In this document: piece after piece, positions 17,864-28,173 of the stretch
Layout: every line of letters begins with the position of its first letter
How positions within the stretch are numbered: position 1 is the stretch's first letter
DNA from: Segatella oulorum JCM 14966
GTDB taxonomy: Bacteria > Bacteroidota > Bacteroidia > Bacteroidales > Bacteroidaceae
Assembly: GCF_000613785.1 (NCBI RefSeq)
Contig: NZ_BAJQ01000010.1
Span: 1 to 58,635, forward strand
Direction of reading: 5' to 3'
Length of the DNA stretch: 58,635 nucleotides
Position numbers and translations under genes: made by a program
The notes under the pieces: model-generated
What the model was told of the DNA's origin: nothing
Seen by the model: the letters and a program-made list of their open reading frames with translations, nothing else
Databases searched by the model: none

Positions 17864-17895
17864 CACTCGCTAAATAATTTTAGCAAAGCATAAAT

Positions 17896-17970
17896 GGTGG
17901 ACGTAGTTCAGTTGGTTAGAGCGTCAGATTGTGGTTCTGAATGTCGTGGGTTCGAGTCCCACCTTCCACC
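17896..17970 (+). tRNA. tRNA-His (anticodon GTG)
   Basis: A complete cloverleaf is visible: acceptor GTGGACG with the extra 5' G (G-1) opposite C73, D-arm GTTC...GAGC, anticodon loop with GTG, and T-arm GTGGG TTCGAGT CCCAC. CCA is not encoded. One acceptor pair (C6-T67) is mismatched. Confidence 0.95.
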
Positions 17971-17982
17971 CAAACAGAAGAT

Positions 17983-18020
17983 AACGAGAATACAATATAA
18001 AATGTATTCTCGTTTATTTT
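17983..18020 (+). terminator. Intrinsic terminator after tRNA-His
   Basis: AACGAGAATACA (17983-17994) pairs perfectly with TGTATTCTCGTT (18003-18014), followed by TATTTTTATT. Confidence 0.8.
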
Positions 18021-18109
18021 TATTCCATAAGCTGCTTTTTCAAAAGGTTACAATATACCTTTGGGTAACAAAAATGGATGCATCATGAAACTGATACATC
18101 CAAATTATG

Positions 18110-18180
18110 TTGGGATACTCGGACTCGAACCAAGAATGACAGGACCAGAATCTGTAGTGTTACCATTACACCATATCCCA
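18110..18180 (-). tRNA. tRNA-Gln (anticodon CTG)
   Basis: The minus strand folds as a cloverleaf with acceptor TGGGATA pairing TATCCCA, anticodon loop TTCTGGT (CTG) and T-arm CTTGG TTCGAGT CCGAG (one G-T pair). The anticodon stem has an A-C mismatch next to the loop. CCA is not encoded. Confidence 0.9.
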
Positions 18181-18221
18181 TTCTCTACTGACAATAGAGC
18201 TATATTGCTAAATTGTGAGTG

Positions 18222-18253
18222 CAAAGGTAGTCTTTTTTTTGTTTGACTCCAAA
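18222..18253 (-). promoter_or_regulatory. Promoter of tRNA-Gln
   Basis: On the minus strand TTTG (18250-18253), a 20-nt spacer and TACCTTTG (18222-18229) give a full match to the Bacteroidota promoter. Confidence 0.75.
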
Positions 18254-18334
18254 TTTTAGTATGGCTTTTTTCCAAAAACAATGAAAATTTGAAAAATAGA
18301 CAATTTATAATAGAATTCCTCATTATAAATTATG

Positions 18335-18342
18335 TATCTTTG
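18335..18342 (+). promoter_or_regulatory. Candidate -7 element of the rsfS-ftsH-cdsA unit
   Basis: TATCTTTG fits TAnnTTTG 45 nt before rsfS. No good -33 element is seen. Confidence 0.45.
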
Positions 18343-18387
18343 TGCGCTATAAGACACTATTCAATAAAATTTCAAACAAAAGTTTAG

Positions 18388-18747
18388 ATGGAAAAGACTG
18401 AAAAGTTAGTCGATACAATCATTAAAGGTGTTCAGGAGAAGAAAGGAGAAGAGATTGTGGTTATCAATCTTACAGAGATAGAAGGAGCTATTGCAAAATA
18501 TTTCGTCATTTGTCAAGGAAATTCCCCTACACAAGTAGAAGCGATTGCGTCCTCAATTGGCGACATCGTACGTGAAAGTTTGCACGAAAAGCCTATTCAT
18601 GTGGCAGGATTAGGGAATAATCAATGGGTTGCAATAGACTTTTCGGATGTGCTTGTACATATCTTTCTTCCTGAAACCCGCACTTACTATAACTTAGAAA
18701 TGCTATGGGAAGATGCGAAACTAACAAAGATCCCTAACTTAGATTAG
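18388..18747 (+). CDS. rsfS: Ribosomal silencing factor RsfS (YbeB/Iojap)
   Basis: The 119-residue soluble protein matches the RsfS/Iojap family, with YFVICQGNSPTQVEAIA, GLGNNQWVAIDFSDVLVHIF and YYNLEMLW. It binds ribosomal protein L14 and blocks subunit joining when nutrients are scarce. It is the first gene of a plus-strand unit with ftsH (56 nt later) and cdsA. Confidence 0.92.
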   Translation: MEKTEKLVDTIIKGVQEKKGEEIVVINLTEIEGAIAKYFVICQGNSPTQVEAIASSIGDIVRESLHEKPIHVAGLGNNQWVAIDFSDVLVHIFLPETRTYYNLEMLWEDAKLTKIPNLD

Positions 18748-18803
18748 CCCTTTGGCATAGTCTTTGATACTACAACTTCAAATATAAGAAACAGCTTTTA
18801 GTT

Positions 18804-20849
18804 ATGGATAATAAGAATCATCTCTTTAACAGCCGCGACAACAGGGAACCAAAGATGCCCAAATTCAACATGAACTGGGTATTTATCATTGTTGCTATTG
18901 CCGCAGCTGCACTACTTTTTTCTGGTGGTGGCAATATGTTGGCCAGCGGAAATGCAAATACAACAGCATCTTACTCAAAATTTAAACAATATGTTGGCAA
19001 AGGTTACGCCAATCGTATAGAGATAAATAAGGAGAAGAGCACACTGAAGATGTATGTCAATCCCAAATACATACAAGATGTGTTCCATCGCAGTGCGAAG
19101 CAAGTTGGGGCACATCCCTATGTAAATGTTCAATTTGGTTCTGTCGATGAATTAGAGAAGTTCCTCACCTATGAGCAATCAAAAGGAAAGATTGTAGACT
19201 TCAGTTACGACAACGATGGTGGAAGTGGCCTCATCAATAATCTCCTATTTACATTTGGACCATTCATTCTTTTAGTAGTATTTTGGTTCTGGATTTCTCG
19301 CCGAATGGCAGGAGGAAATGGCGCTGGTCCAGGCGGTGGCATCTTCAATGTCGGTAAAAGTAAAGCAAAACTTTATGAAAAGGCCAACGAATTAGGCATA
19401 ACATTTAAAGATGTAGCCGGTCAAGAAGGTGCGAAACAAGAAGTACAAGAGATTGTTGAGTTCCTCAAAAACCCACAAAAATACACAGAGTTAGGCGGTA
19501 AAATTCCTAAAGGGGCATTATTAGTTGGTCCTCCAGGAACCGGTAAAACGCTGTTAGCAAAGGCTGTTGCAGGCGAAGCAGGTGTTCCATTCTTCTCGAT
19601 GAGCGGTTCCGATTTTGTGGAGATGTTTGTAGGTGTTGGTGCCAGTCGCGTGCGTGATGTCTTTGCACAAGCTAAGCAAAAATCACCTTGTATCATCTTC
19701 ATCGATGAGATAGACGCCGTTGGTCGCGCACGAAGCAAGAACCCTTCTATGGGTGGAAACGATGAGCGTGAGAACACATTGAATGCGCTATTGACCGAGA
19801 TGGACGGCTTTGGTACCAACAGTGGCGTTATTGTTTTGGCAGCAACCAACCGCGTAGACATGCTGGATCAAGCGCTCCTTCGTGCAGGAAGATTCGACAG
19901 ACAGATTAATGTTGATTTGCCCGATTTGCCCGAAAGAAAGGCTATTTTCCAAGTGCATCTGCGCCCATTGAAGGTTGATAACACCTTAGATATAGACTTT
20001 TTAGCACGGCAGACTCCGGGATTTTCTGGTGCAGACATTGCAAATGTGTGCAATGAAGCCGCACTCATTGCCGCACGTCACAACAGCAAGACCGTAGGTA
20101 AGCAAGACTTCTTAGACGCTGTTGACCGCATTATCGGTGGCTTGGAAAAGAAAACCAAAGTGATGACAGCCTCAGAAAAGCGATCGATTGCACTCCATGA
20201 AGCGGGTCATGCCACAGTAAGTTGGTTTTGTGAGCATGCCGATCCTTTGGTGAAAGTGAGCATTGTACCTCGTGGACAGGCCTTAGGAGCAGCTTGGTAT
20301 CTGCCCGAAGAGCGCCAAATCACCACCAAAGAGCAAATGTTAGACGAGATGTGCGCGCTATTAGGTGGGCGTGCTGCAGAAGAATTGTTCACAGGTCACA
20401 TCTCAACAGGGGCAATGAACGATTTAGAACGAGCCACCAAGAGCGCATTCGGCATGATTGCTTTTGCCGGAATGAGCGACCGATTGCCCAATATTTGCTA
20501 TTACAATAATCAGGAACAGTTCCAAAAACCCTATTCAGAAACAACGGCACAAGTGATAGATGATGAAGTGCTGAAAATGATAAATAGCCAATATAAGCGT
20601 GCCAAGCAGCTTTTAGAAGAACATAAAGAAGGACATAACAAATTAGCAGAGTTGCTCATTTCGCGTGAAGTTATCTATGCAGAAGACGTAGAAGCCATCT
20701 TCGGAAAGCGTCCTTGGATTAGCCGTGCACAAGAAATTATCAACGAAAATGAGGCCAATGCCCCCAAAATTGAAGATATGCCCGATTTCGTTCGCCAGGC
20801 AGAAGAAGAGCATCAGGCATCATTAAAGAAAGAAAACAACAATGAGTGA
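18804..20849 (+). CDS. ftsH: ATP-dependent zinc metalloprotease FtsH
   Basis: The 681-residue protein has the full FtsH order: N-terminal membrane helix (about 24-44), periplasmic domain, second helix (about 148-168), AAA+ ATPase with Walker A GPPGTGKT at 242-249 and [10 protein letters not shown], and an M41 peptidase domain with zinc motif HEAGH at 465-469. It degrades membrane and misfolded proteins at the inner membrane. The C-terminal tail is acidic. Its last codons overlap cdsA by 8 nt, so the two are coupled. Confidence 0.96.
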   Translation: MDNKNHLFNSRDNREPKMPKFNMNWVFIIVAIAAAALLFSGGGNMLASGNANTTASYSKFKQYVGKGYANRIEINKEKSTLKMYVNPKYIQDVFHRSAKQVGAHPYVNVQFGSVDELEKFLTYEQSKGKIVDFSYDNDGGSGLINNLLFTFGPFILLVVFWFWISRRMAGGNGAGPGGGIFNVGKSKAKLYEKANELGITFKDVAGQEGAKQEVQEIVEFLKNPQKYTELGGKIPKGALLVGPPGTGKTLLAKAVAGEAGVPFFSMSGSDFVEMFVGVGASRVRDVFAQAKQKSPCIIFIDEIDAVGRARSKNPSMGGNDERENTLNALLTEMDGFGTNSGVIVLAATNRVDMLDQALLRAGRFDRQINVDLPDLPERKAIFQVHLRPLKVDNTLDIDFLARQTPGFSGADIANVCNEAALIAARHNSKTVGKQDFLDAVDRIIGGLEKKTKVMTASEKRSIALHEAGHATVSWFCEHADPLVKVSIVPRGQALGAAWYLPEERQITTKEQMLDEMCALLGGRAAEELFTGHISTGAMNDLERATKSAFGMIAFAGMSDRLPNICYYNNQEQFQKPYSETTAQVIDDEVLKMINSQYKRAKQLLEEHKEGHNKLAELLISREVIYAEDVEAIFGKRPWISRAQEIINENEANAPKIEDMPDFVRQAEEEHQASLKKENNNE

Positions 20850-21709
20850 GAAACAAAAGAATTTAATTATCAGAGCCATTGTAGGTGCGCTCTTTGTGAT
20901 TATCATGGTGGGTGGATTTTATAATCCGCACACCATGATTGCGTTATTTGCCGTGATTACAGGCCTCACCATTTGGGAGTATACGGGGCTTGTCAATCAA
21001 AAGCCTCGCATTTCGGTCAATCGTTTCATCAGCACCATCGCCGGAGTTTATCTCTTTTTGGCTGTGGCAGTCCTTCGGGTTGGCATCATTACCAACTTTG
21101 TTGTGGTCATCCCCTACCTGCTTACGATTGTCTATCTACTGATCAGTGAGCTTTATTTGAAACAAGAAGACCCCATTAACGACTGGGCCTACACCATGCT
21201 TTCACAGTTCTACATTGCGCTTCCATTCTCCATGATTAATGTTTTAGCCTTTGAGCAAAGCAGCAATGGTGCAGGTTTTCAATATCATGCATTGCTTCCA
21301 CTGTGCATATTTATCTTTCTTTGGCTTAATGACACCGGCGCTTATTGCAGCGGTTCGCTCTTCGGCAAGCACAAACTGTTTCCGCGCATCAGCTGCAAAG
21401 AGTTGGGAAGGAAGCATTGGTGGTGGTCTTCTTGTGGTGATAGTGGCGGCCTGCATCGGCTATCATGCACAACAACCCGCAAACAGCGTACAACTCTCTA
21501 TTTTGGGCTGGATAGGTTTAGGCTTAGTCGTTGTCGTGTTTGGCACTTGGGGCGACTTAGTTGAGAGCCTTTTCAAACGCACTTTGGGTGTGAAAGATAG
21601 CGGAAAGATTCTTCCCGGGCATGGAGGAATGCTCGATCGGTTCGACTCTTCACTCTTGGCAATTCCTGCTTCTGTTATCTACCTCTACACCATTCAACTC
21701 CTTTCATAA
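20842..21709 (+). CDS. cdsA: Phosphatidate cytidylyltransferase, one frame break
   Basis: The first frame runs through LNDTGAYCSGSLFGKHKLFPRIS and then goes out of frame. The second frame carries AKSWEGSIGGGLLVVIVAA and, near the end, GDLVESLFKRTLGVKDSGKILPGHGGMLDRFDS, the CdsA signature with its catalytic aspartates. The break lies at about 21385-21395; restoring 2 nt (or removing 1) yields a normal protein of about 289 residues with 7-8 membrane helices. CdsA makes CDP-diacylglycerol for phospholipid synthesis and is normally essential, so an assembly indel is more likely than real loss. It overlaps ftsH. Confidence 0.88.
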
Positions 21710-21882
21710 AAGTGTCTCGACGGACTTTTTATAGAATTCAGCATATAACACATGCCTAAGATAACAAGGTGGTAGCTTCGTTCGCTCGATAAACAGCTGT
21801 CGTGCGTCCGCAAATCGCATTTGACAGGGACGATATTAATTCTTTAAAAAATGCTAAACAGCATACCTTTCTTACAGAAATG

Positions 21883-21914
21883 TTTGGCGAGTCGCCCTCT
21901 ATACGTTATCTTTG
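21883..21914 (+). promoter_or_regulatory. Promoter of the candidate ncRNA
   Basis: TTTG (21883-21886), a 20-nt spacer and TATCTTTG (21907-21914) match both elements of the Bacteroidota promoter. No open reading frame follows. Confidence 0.75.
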
Positions 21915-21919
21915 CAACA

Positions 21920-22060
21920 TGTTTTTCATGGTATTAGATTATTAAGGTTAAGAAGATTGGTTGTCGTGAGACAATCAATTTTTTTTATATCCTTAGTCTT
22001 CCGCATTTTTCTTATCTCCATAGGCCTATAGGAGTTATGCTAAAGCATTTAGCACTCCAT
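21920..22060 (+). ncRNA. Candidate structured non-coding RNA (Bacteroidales-1/6S-like?)
   Basis: Downstream of a full promoter lies a gene-free stretch with strong RNA structure. ATTGGTTGTC pairs with GACAATCAAT around a GTGA loop, followed by eight T; flanking AAGG and CCTT stretches extend the hairpin. A second hairpin is GGAGT-ATGCTAAA...TTTAGC-ACTCC near 22030-22058, preceded by the palindrome ATAGGCCTAT. The length of about 130-140 nt and placement fit a housekeeping RNA. I recall the Bacteroidales-1 motif and 6S-type RNAs as being promoter-to-terminator RNAs of this kind, but the identity is not proven here. Confidence 0.55.
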
Positions 22061-22212
22061 GACAAAACGCCACCCAATGAGGGCACAATATCACTGTATT
22101 TGCACCATTATATCATAGCAATTACATCATAAAGTCATTGCTTTTATTGTGAAAACAAATAGCTTTTTATCGGCTCTGTTTTTGGTTTGAAAGAAATCGT
22201 TACACCAAACGG
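22061..22212. other. Gap between the candidate ncRNA and merR
   Basis: No coding signal on either strand; together with 21710-21882 it forms the flanks of the candidate ncRNA. The 21708-21731 segment could form a weak 6-bp hairpin after cdsA. Confidence 0.4.
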
Positions 22213-22563
22213 CTACACCATACCGTCTAAATGGCGTTTCATGGCTTGCAATTCATCGCGCACGGCCATGAGTTTTTCGAGCACAACTGCTGTTTTTTCA
22301 ACACCCAAGCGATTGGCACTCAACATTTTTTTAGCAGCAGCTATTTTGAACCCACGCACCTTAACAAGGTTATAAATGAGCTTAACCTGCTCCATATTCT
22401 GTTCTGTGTATAAGCGGATTTTCGTCCCCTCCTGTATTTTTGGACGCAAAATCGAGAATTCCTTTTCCCAATAACGCAAGGTGCTTTCGGTCACATCCAA
22501 CTTTTGAGCTACCTCTTTGATGGTGAAATAACGCTTTAGATTTTTATTTTTATTCAGTGCCAT
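22213..22563 (-). CDS. MerR family transcriptional regulator
   Basis: The 116-residue protein has a MerR-type winged helix-turn-helix near residues 12-80 (YFTIKEVAQKLDVTESTLRYWEKEF, then the wing and YNLVKVRGFKIAAAKKML) and a short coiled-coil tail for dimerisation. No effector domain or metal-binding cysteines are present, so it belongs to the short MerR-like group common in Bacteroidota. It is divergent from alaS with a 146-nt shared region; a minus-strand TATCTTTG at 22603-22610 could be its -7 element. Targets are unknown. Confidence 0.85.
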   Translation of the reverse strand: MALNKNKNLKRYFTIKEVAQKLDVTESTLRYWEKEFSILRPKIQEGTKIRLYTEQNMEQVKLIYNLVKVRGFKIAAAKKMLSANRLGVEKTAVVLEKLMAVRDELQAMKRHLDGMV

Positions 22564-22654
22564 AACCCGTTATCTTCTGTAAAACAAGGATTGTTTTCAG
22601 CGCAAAGATAGCAATTTTCTACAGATGGCCAGCTACCATCTCTAAACTTTTTTG

Positions 22655-22662
22655 TAACTTTG
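22655..22662 (+). promoter_or_regulatory. Candidate -7 element of alaS
   Basis: TAACTTTG fits TAnnTTTG and gives an AT-rich leader of about 40 nt. A clear -33 box is absent. Confidence 0.5.
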
Positions 22663-22709
22663 CGCTTGCTTTTCAGTATAGGAATACAATAAAAAATAAA
22701 TAAAAAAAT

Positions 22710-25370
22710 ATGATGACAGCAAACGAAGTCCGCGAGTCCTACAAGAAGTTTTTTGAAGGCAAAGGACACAAAATAGTTCCTTCGGCACCGATGGTGATTA
22801 AAGATGACCCCACTTTGATGTTCACCAACGCCGGTATGAACCAATGGAAAGACATTATCTTGGGCACCAAAGACCCCGGAAAAGACGTGCGCCGCGTGGA
22901 CTCACAGAAATGCCTTCGTGTGAGTGGAAAGCACAACGACTTGGAAGAAGTGGGGCATGACACCTATCATCACACCATGTTCGAGATGCTGGGCAACTGG
23001 AGTTTTGGTGACTATTTCAAAGAAGGTGCCATCGATTATGCCTGGGAATATCTTGTGGACGTGCTGCATTTAAATCCCGAAGACCTTTACGTAACCGTGT
23101 TTGAAGGTTCAAAAGAGGAAGCTCTCACGCGACGATGAGGCCGCAAAATATTGGGCAAAGCACGTGAAGCCCGACCATATTATCAACGGAAACAAGCACG
23201 ATAACTTCTGGGAGATGGGCGAAACTGGACCTTGTGGCCCATGCACCGAAATCCATGTTGACTCAAGAACGCCCGAAGAGAAAACCAAGATTCCAGGCCG
23301 CGAATTGGTGAACAAAGACAACCCCCAAGTGATTGAGATTTGGAATGTAGTGTTCATGCAATACAATCGCAAGGCCGATGGCAGCTTAGAGCCGCTCCCC
23401 ATGCATGTCATCGATACCGGAATGGGCTTCGAACGCTTGGTGCGCATGCTGCAAGACAAGCACAGCAACTATGACACCGATATTTTCCAACCCATCATTC
23501 AGCAAATCGAGGCGCTGAGCCACCAACAATATGGCTTCACGACGCCGACAGGAAAGTTAGGCGAAGGCAGCACCGAACAAGAGAAAATCGACATTGCCAT
23601 GCGTGTGGTGGCCGATCACCTGCGCGCCGTAGCGTTCTCCATTGCCGACGGACAACTGCCCAGCAATGCCAAAGCAGGCTACGTCATCCGCCGCATCTTG
23701 CGCCGTGCCGTGCGCTATGCCTACACATTTTTAAATCAGAAAGAGGCCTTCCTCTATAAATTGCTGCCCACCTTGGTGCATGAAATGGGTGCCGCCTACC
23801 CCGAATTGCCCGCGCAGCAGGAGCTCATCAGCCGCGTAATCAAAGAAGAGGAAGACTCGTTTCTGCGCACATTGGAAAAAGGCATCAACCTGCTCAACGC
23901 CGATATGGACGAGCTTACGGCGCAAGGAAAGACCGAATTGCCCGGCACACAGGCCTTCCGCTTGTTTGATACCTACGGTTTCCCCTTCGACTTGACCGAG
24001 CTCATCTGTCGCGAAAAGGGATTCACGGTTGACGAAAAGGGCTTCGATGAAGAAATGGCTAAGCAGAAAGCACGTGCACGCAACGCCGCAGCCGTGGAAA
24101 ATGGCGACTGGGAAGTGGTGCGCGAAGGCGAACAAGTGTTTGTGGGTTATGATTACACCGAGCACACCACCCACATTTGCGCTACCGCAAAGTGACGCAA
24201 AAAAAGAACACTTTCTATGAGTTGGTGCTCGATTTCACCCCATTCTATGGTGAAATGGGCGGCCAGGTAGGCGATCAAGGTGTGCTGGTGAACGATGATG
24301 AGACGATTGAAGTGCTCGACACCAAGCGCGAAAACAGCCAGAGCATCCACATCGTGAAGGCGCTACCGAAAAATTTGCAAGCCGAGTTCATGGCCTGCGT
24401 TGATACGGAGAAACGCAATGCCAGCGCCGCCAATCACACCGCCACTCACCTACTCGACTATGCTTTGAAACAGGTGTTGGGCGACCACGTGGAGCAAAAA
24501 GGCTCCTATGTTGACCCCACAACGTTGCGTTTTGACTTCTCGCATTTCCAAAAGGTGAGCGACGAAGAGTTGCGCCAAGTAGAACAGTTAGTCAACCAAA
24601 TGATACGCGAAGATTTCCCCTTGGATGAGCATCGCGACACGCCTTTGGAAGAGGCGAAGGCCTTAGGTGCCGTAGCCATCTTTGGCGAGAAGTATGGCGA
24701 CAAGGTGCGCGTTGTGCGTTTCGGTCCGAGTTGCGAGTTCTGCGGCGGCATTCATGCCACAAGTACGGGTCGTATCGGCTTCTTTAAAATCATGTCAGAA
24801 AGCAGTGTTGCTGCAGGCATCCGCCGCATTGAAGCCCTTACAGGCAAGGCTTGTGAAGACGCTATCTATGCCGCAACCGACACCATGAACGATTTGAAAG
24901 CCATGTTCAACAACACCAAGGACCTCAAGGCTTCGATAGAGAAATTCATCAGCGAGCACGATGAGCTGCGCAAAGAGCTTGAGCGGTTCCAGGCGCAGGC
25001 CGTTGAACGCACAAAGGAGATGTTGCTCTCGCGCATCAAAGAGGTCAACGGCGTCAGCGTCATCACGGCCGTGCTGCCCATAGAACCGGCAGCGGCAAAA
25101 GACCTTGTGTTTAAACTGCGTGAGGCCGTGCCCCAGAAATTGGTGGCCGTCATCGGCAGCACTGCCCACAACAAGCCCCTGCTCACGGTGATGTTCTCGG
25201 ATGACATGGTGAAAGAGCACCAACTGAATGCCGGCCAAATCATTCGCGAAGCTGCCAAACTCATTCAAGGTGGCGGCGGCGGTCAACCCCACTATGCACA
25301 GGCCGGCGGCAAAAACATCGATGGCATGAACGCTGCCGTTGACAAGGTGATTGCGTTGGCCAACTTGTAA
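22710..25370 (+). CDS. alaS: Alanyl-tRNA synthetase, two frame breaks
   Basis: Three successive frames together make one full AlaRS of about 886 residues. The class II catalytic core is in the first two (for example [46 protein letters not shown]). The third holds the editing domain with zinc motif [11 protein letters not shown] and later [13 protein letters not shown], and the C-terminal DHHA1-like [15 protein letters not shown]. Breaks lie near 23130 (2 nt missing by comparison with the usual TRDDEAA) and near 24180 (1 nt missing). The gene is essential in bacteria and all domains are intact, so assembly indels are likely. It is followed by a strong terminator. Confidence 0.93.
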
Positions 25371-25412
25371 AAGGAGCGCTGCAAACAGGCGTATAACCGT
25401 CATCAAACGGTG

Positions 25413-25448
25413 AACGAGGGATGCACAAGCCGTGCATCCCTCGTTTTC
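25413..25448 (+). terminator. Intrinsic terminator after alaS
   Basis: A 14-bp perfect stem, AACGAGGGATGCAC (25413-25426) with its complement (25432-25445), has a 5-nt loop and ends in a T run. Confidence 0.85.
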
Positions 25449-25535
25449 ATCTCCACATCAGCCCCATTGCCCGACCACAAGCTGCGCAACATCCTTGCAG
25501 TTCGGCCCTTGCCGCCTTCAGCAATCAAAATAACG

Positions 25536-26010
25536 CTTGCAGGTGGACTGCAAAGGCTCAAAATGAAAATTTTAATGCTTGCAGCGTTACTGCAAGCGTC
25601 AAAACATAAAAAATAATGCTCGCAGCGTTACTGCAAGCACCAAAACATAAAAAATAATGCTCGCAGCGTTACTGCAAGCGTCAAAACATAAAAAATAACG
25701 CTCGCAGTGCTACTGCAAGCGCCAAAACTTAAGGAATGTTACTTGCAGCGTTACTGCAAGCGTCAAAACTAAAAGAATATTACTTGCAGCGTTACTGCAA
25801 ATGCCAAAACTAAAAGAATGTTACTTGCATAGCTTATGCAAACGTCAAAACTTAAGAAATGTTACTTGCATAGCTTATGCAAACGCCAAAACTTAAGGAA
25901 TGTTACTTGCATAGCTTATGCAAATGCCAAAACAAAAAAAATAACGCTTGCATAGCCTATGCAAATGCCAAAACAAAAAAATAACGCTTGCAGGCGGACT
26001 GCAAGCGTTA
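25536..26010. repeat. 41-bp tandem repeat array 3 (12 units)
   Basis: Units start at 25536, 25578, 25619, 25660, 25701, 25742, 25783, 25824, 25865, 25906, 25947 and 25987, so nearly every step is 41 bp. Each has a palindromic core and an A-rich linker (CGTCAAAACATAAAA and variants). Core arms change together: CTTGCAG cgtta CTGCAAG in most early units, TTGCATA gct TATGCAA in units 8-10, CTTGCAG gcgga CTGCAAG in the last. The array lies between the convergent alaS and tlpA-like genes. Confidence 0.92.
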
Positions 26011-26029
26011 GGAAGAAGCTGAGATAATG

Positions 26030-26566
26030 CTATTTCACGAGTTGTTGCAAGGTTTGTTTCACCTTTTCGGACAGCACCGTGCCCAGCACCACCTTTCCAT
26101 CCCGCCCAATGACATAGAGCGAGGGAATCCAGCTCACGCTATAGGTTTTTGAGATTTGCGCCTCACGCATCTTCTTTAGCTCACTCACTTGCGTGTAGTG
26201 CATGCCATATTTTATCACGGCATTTTGCCACGCCGCGCGGTCGACGTCGAACGAGATGCCCACAAACACCACGCCTTTATCCTTGTATTCGCGATACAAG
26301 CGCACCACGTTGGGCGCATCTCTGCGACAGTCGGGGCACCAACTGGCCCAAAAATCGAGCACCACAACTTTCCCCTTCAGTTGACTCAACGAAAATTTTT
26401 TTCCGGCCAGGGTGGGCAACGTGAAATCGGGTGCTGCGGTTCCGGGCTTCAACATGCCTGTAGCATACAGCAAATCGGCATCCTGCTCGGTGGTTTGCGC
26501 CTGCACAGCGGGAATGGCCAACAGGCATGCGGCCATCAATGCAGCCATTTTCAACATTTTCTTCAT
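26030..26566 (-). CDS. TlpA-like thioredoxin-fold protein, exported
   Basis: From ATG 26566 the protein has 178 residues, starting with a signal peptide (cleavage near AVQAQ) and an AhpC/TSA-redoxin type thioredoxin fold. The active site is WCPDC (Cys77, Cys80) with the following RRDAP, and the cis-proline region is VSWIPSLYVIG. Such proteins reduce or isomerise disulfides in the periplasm, often serving cytochrome or envelope protein maturation. ATG 26566 is chosen for the AAAGG upstream and the clean signal peptide; 26590 is an alternative. It lies about 40 nt after the helicase gene and is probably cotranscribed. Confidence 0.85.
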   Translation of the reverse strand: MKKMLKMAALMAACLLAIPAVQAQTTEQDADLLYATGMLKPGTAAPDFTLPTLAGKKFSLSQLKGKVVVLDFWASWCPDCRRDAPNVVRLYREYKDKGVVFVGISFDVDRAAWQNAVIKYGMHYTQVSELKKMREAQISKTYSVSWIPSLYVIGRDGKVVLGTVLSEKVKQTLQQLVK

Positions 26567-26607
26567 GTTTATTTTCCTTTCTTTTATCATGTTATTTTGT
26601 TTTTATC

Positions 26608-28072
26608 TCAATCGTCATCATCGGTGCCGTCGGCCATCTGCTGCTTAGGCCAATTCACCAAAAACAACTTCTCTGTGGCGCGTGTGAAAGCGGTGTAGAG
26701 CCAATGAATATAGTCGGGCGTGAGCATTTCCTCGGTCACATAGCCCTGGTCGACATAGACATGCGCCCATTGTCCGCCCTGCGCCTTGTGACAGGTCACC
26801 GCATAGGCATATTTTATTTGCAGCGCGTTGAAATAAGGGTCGGCCTTGAGTTTTTCAATGCGGTCGCGCTTTCGCGGAATGTCAGCATAGTCGGCCATCA
26901 CCGATTCGTAGAGCCGCTCCTGCTGTTCGTGCTCAGCGCCGGAGATTCGGCAGTCAATGTGTCTAAGATGACGCGCTGTTGCAATTCCAACTGGTTGTAA
27001 TCGGGGAATTGCAACCACACGTCGGCAAACAAAAAACCATGGCATTCGTGCACGTTGCGCACACGCAACACCTTGGCACGGTCGCCGTTGGCGATGAATG
27101 AGAACTCGCCATTGTCGCCTGCCGGAACTGCGAGGTATTTGTTTTTTACCACCATTAAAAGGTCGCCCGAGCTGAGTTCTTCTTCGCATTCGAGCACCTG
27201 TCCGCGAATGCCTTTGTTAAACAGGTTGGCACGTTTGTTACTCCGGGTGACCACCATCGTCTCTTCCTCGCCCACTTTGTAATAACTCTCGGACAGGGTT
27301 TCGATGAAATCGGCGCCGGAAAGGCGAACCACGTCGGCAAAACCTTGGAAATGAATGCGTGGAAAGGTGTTTAAGGTGAACGGCACAGCGGCATCATCGT
27401 CTGAAGGTAGGAGCGCCCGAATCTGCGTGGCGTTGTACAGGATGCCGCTGTCCTGGCTCTGCCGCAGCACCTCTTTCAGGCTGCATTCATAAACTTTCAG
27501 CCCTTTTCCTTCGAGCACATCGCACTGCAGTGCCGGAGCATCGTTTTCGCCAATGGGTGGAAGCTGCGCACCATCGCCAATCAGCAGCAAACGGCAATGA
27601 TCGCCTTGGTAGACATAGGCGATGAGGTCGCTAACAAATCGCCCGACCCAAAACCGAAACTGCCGCTCGAATGAGTGCCTATCATCGAGGCCTCATCCAC
27701 CATAAAGAGGGTGTTCTTATGCTTGTTCTCAGCCAAATTAAACTCGCCTTCGAGCCCCACATATTGCCGCTCGCGGTAGATTTTGCGATGGATGGTGCCT
27801 GCAGGCTGGCCACTGTTCACCGAAAACACCTTGGCGGCGCGCCCCGTCGGAGCCAAAAGCGACAATTTCTGCCCCATGCGCAAAAAGGTTTTCACCATGG
27901 CGCTGGCCAACGATGTCTTGCCCGTTCCGGCCGAGCCCCGCAAAATCATCACGCAGTTGTCCGACCTGTCGGCCAGAAAATTGGCGAAGGTTTTTAACGC
28001 ATGCAGCTGATCGTGCGTGGGGGTTAAACCAAATTCATGCACAATGGCATCAATAAATTCTTGTTTGCTCAA
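26608..28072 (-). CDS. RecD-like/UvrD_C ATP-dependent helicase, two frame breaks
   Basis: Three frames together give one helicase of about 488 residues. The first holds Walker A ILRGSAGTGKT and FMVDEASMIG (motif II). The second has LLIGDGAQLPPIGE (motif III) and middle parts of helicase domain 2. The last carries YAYAVTCHKAQGGQW and HWLYTAFTRATEKLFLV (motifs V-VI). Breaks lie near 27623-27634 and 26923-26934, each fixable by one base. It resembles the short ExoV/RecD-type DNA helicases of Bacteroidales without RecBC partners. The start may be TTG 28072, where homology begins; an in-frame GTG at 28111 is the alternative. Confidence 0.78.
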
Positions 28073-28150
28073 ATTCGCTAACGTAAAAAGTTTTTTGTAA
28101 TTTTGCAGCACCCGCAAGCATCGGCCGTGCCACAAATAATACAACTGATG

Positions 28151-28158
28151 CAAAGGTA
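28151..28158 (-). promoter_or_regulatory. Candidate -7 element of the helicase-tlpA unit
   Basis: TACCTTTG on the minus strand, about 80 nt before the helicase start; a TTTG 23 nt further up is slightly too far. Confidence 0.4.
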
Positions 28159-28173
28159 GAAAGAATTATCGGA

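Noticed and set aside
23127..23140. Programmed frameshifting in alaS
   Set aside because: No slippery heptamer or downstream structure at the breaks, and similar breaks occur in many unrelated genes.
25536..26010. CRISPR array
   Set aside because: The whole 41-bp unit repeats, with no unique spacers and no cas genes in the window; cores are palindromes of variable sequence.
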